Below, piece after piece: positions 35,765 to 35,808 of a stretch of DNA of 35,808 nt. Under the pieces are notes generated by a model that worked only from the letters and a program-made list of their open reading frames with translations, searched no databases and had not been told where the DNA came from. Made by a program: the position numbers and the translations under genes. Source of the DNA: a virus; IMG/VR virus record IMGVR_UViG_3300025138_007237, positions 1 to 35,808 of that record; one strand, 5' to 3'. The first letter of the stretch is position 1, and the number at the start of each line of letters is the position of its first letter.

Positions 35765-35808
35765 TAGTAGCCATACCCTCCGCCTGAGCTACCTGAGCTA
35801 CCTGAGCT
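35764..35808 (-). CDS. C-terminal end of an upstream gene, Gly/Ser-rich
   Basis: The last 14 codons and a TAA stop are visible: SSGSSGSSGGGYGY. The stop shares one base with the ATG of the giant gene, so the two are probably co-transcribed and translationally coupled. Gly/Ser-rich tails are common in phage structural proteins, but the rest of the protein lies outside the window and its function is not known. Confidence 0.7.
   Translation of the reverse strand, partial: SSGSSGSSGGGYGY
35783..35808. repeat. 9-bp tandem repeat coding Ser-Ser-Gly
   Basis: The unit acctgagct occurs twice in full (35791-35799 and 35800-35808), preceded by a partial copy, and encodes SSG units at the end of the off-window gene. 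It may continue beyond the edge. Such repeats change copy number easily by slippage. Confidence 0.75.

Noticed and set aside
1-35808. tRNA genes, integrase or attachment sites
   Set aside because: No cloverleaf-like segment or recombinase motif was noticed, and almost no intergenic space exists to hold one.

Overview
The window looks like part of the genome of an AT-rich, marine, T4-like tailed phage. It could also be an uncultured virus contig of that kind. All convincing genes lie on the minus strand and nearly all overlap or abut. The virion side (about 14.0-35.8 kb) encodes a 4,931-residue structural protein, a tail-collar fibre protein, two further fibre-like proteins sharing its N-terminal module, and two smaller structural-type proteins. 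Three start sites have a T4-type late promoter motif (NATAAATA) just upstream. The host is not visible in the sequence. Low G+C and the gene types would fit phages of SAR11 or of marine picocyanobacteria, but this is inference.

In transcription order (right to left): the Gly/Ser-rich C-terminus of an off-window gene; the giant protein; a 201-aa structural-type protein; the collar fibre (681 aa); two fibre-like proteins (604 and 489 aa); and a 298-aa structural-type protein. At about 14.04 kb a near-consensus sigma70-like promoter (TTGACA, 17-bp spacer, TATACT) starts a second block. From there to the left edge every gene overlaps the next by 4-14 bp, with no intergenic base in 13.98 kb.

This second block is the most unusual part. 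It encodes seven radical SAM proteins. Six are complete, with a Cys-rich twitch/SPASM-like segment placed before the radical SAM core, and one, of conventional layout, runs off the left edge. With them are four putative glycosyltransferases in two paralogous pairs, a SAM-methyltransferase-like protein with an N-terminal tandem repeat, and four proteins I do not recognise (111, 208, 287 and 75 aa). The six N-twitch proteins split into a Cys-Cys type (four) and a Cys-His-His type (two).

The likeliest reading is a phage-borne modification pathway that uses radical chemistry, sugar transfer and methylation on a shared substrate. That substrate could be a host surface glycan, a tail-fibre protein, or a small protein encoded in the operon; the sequence does not say which. 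No RNA genes, CRISPR arrays, insertion sequences, integrase or reverse transcriptase were seen, and no stretch over 300 bases lacks a gene.
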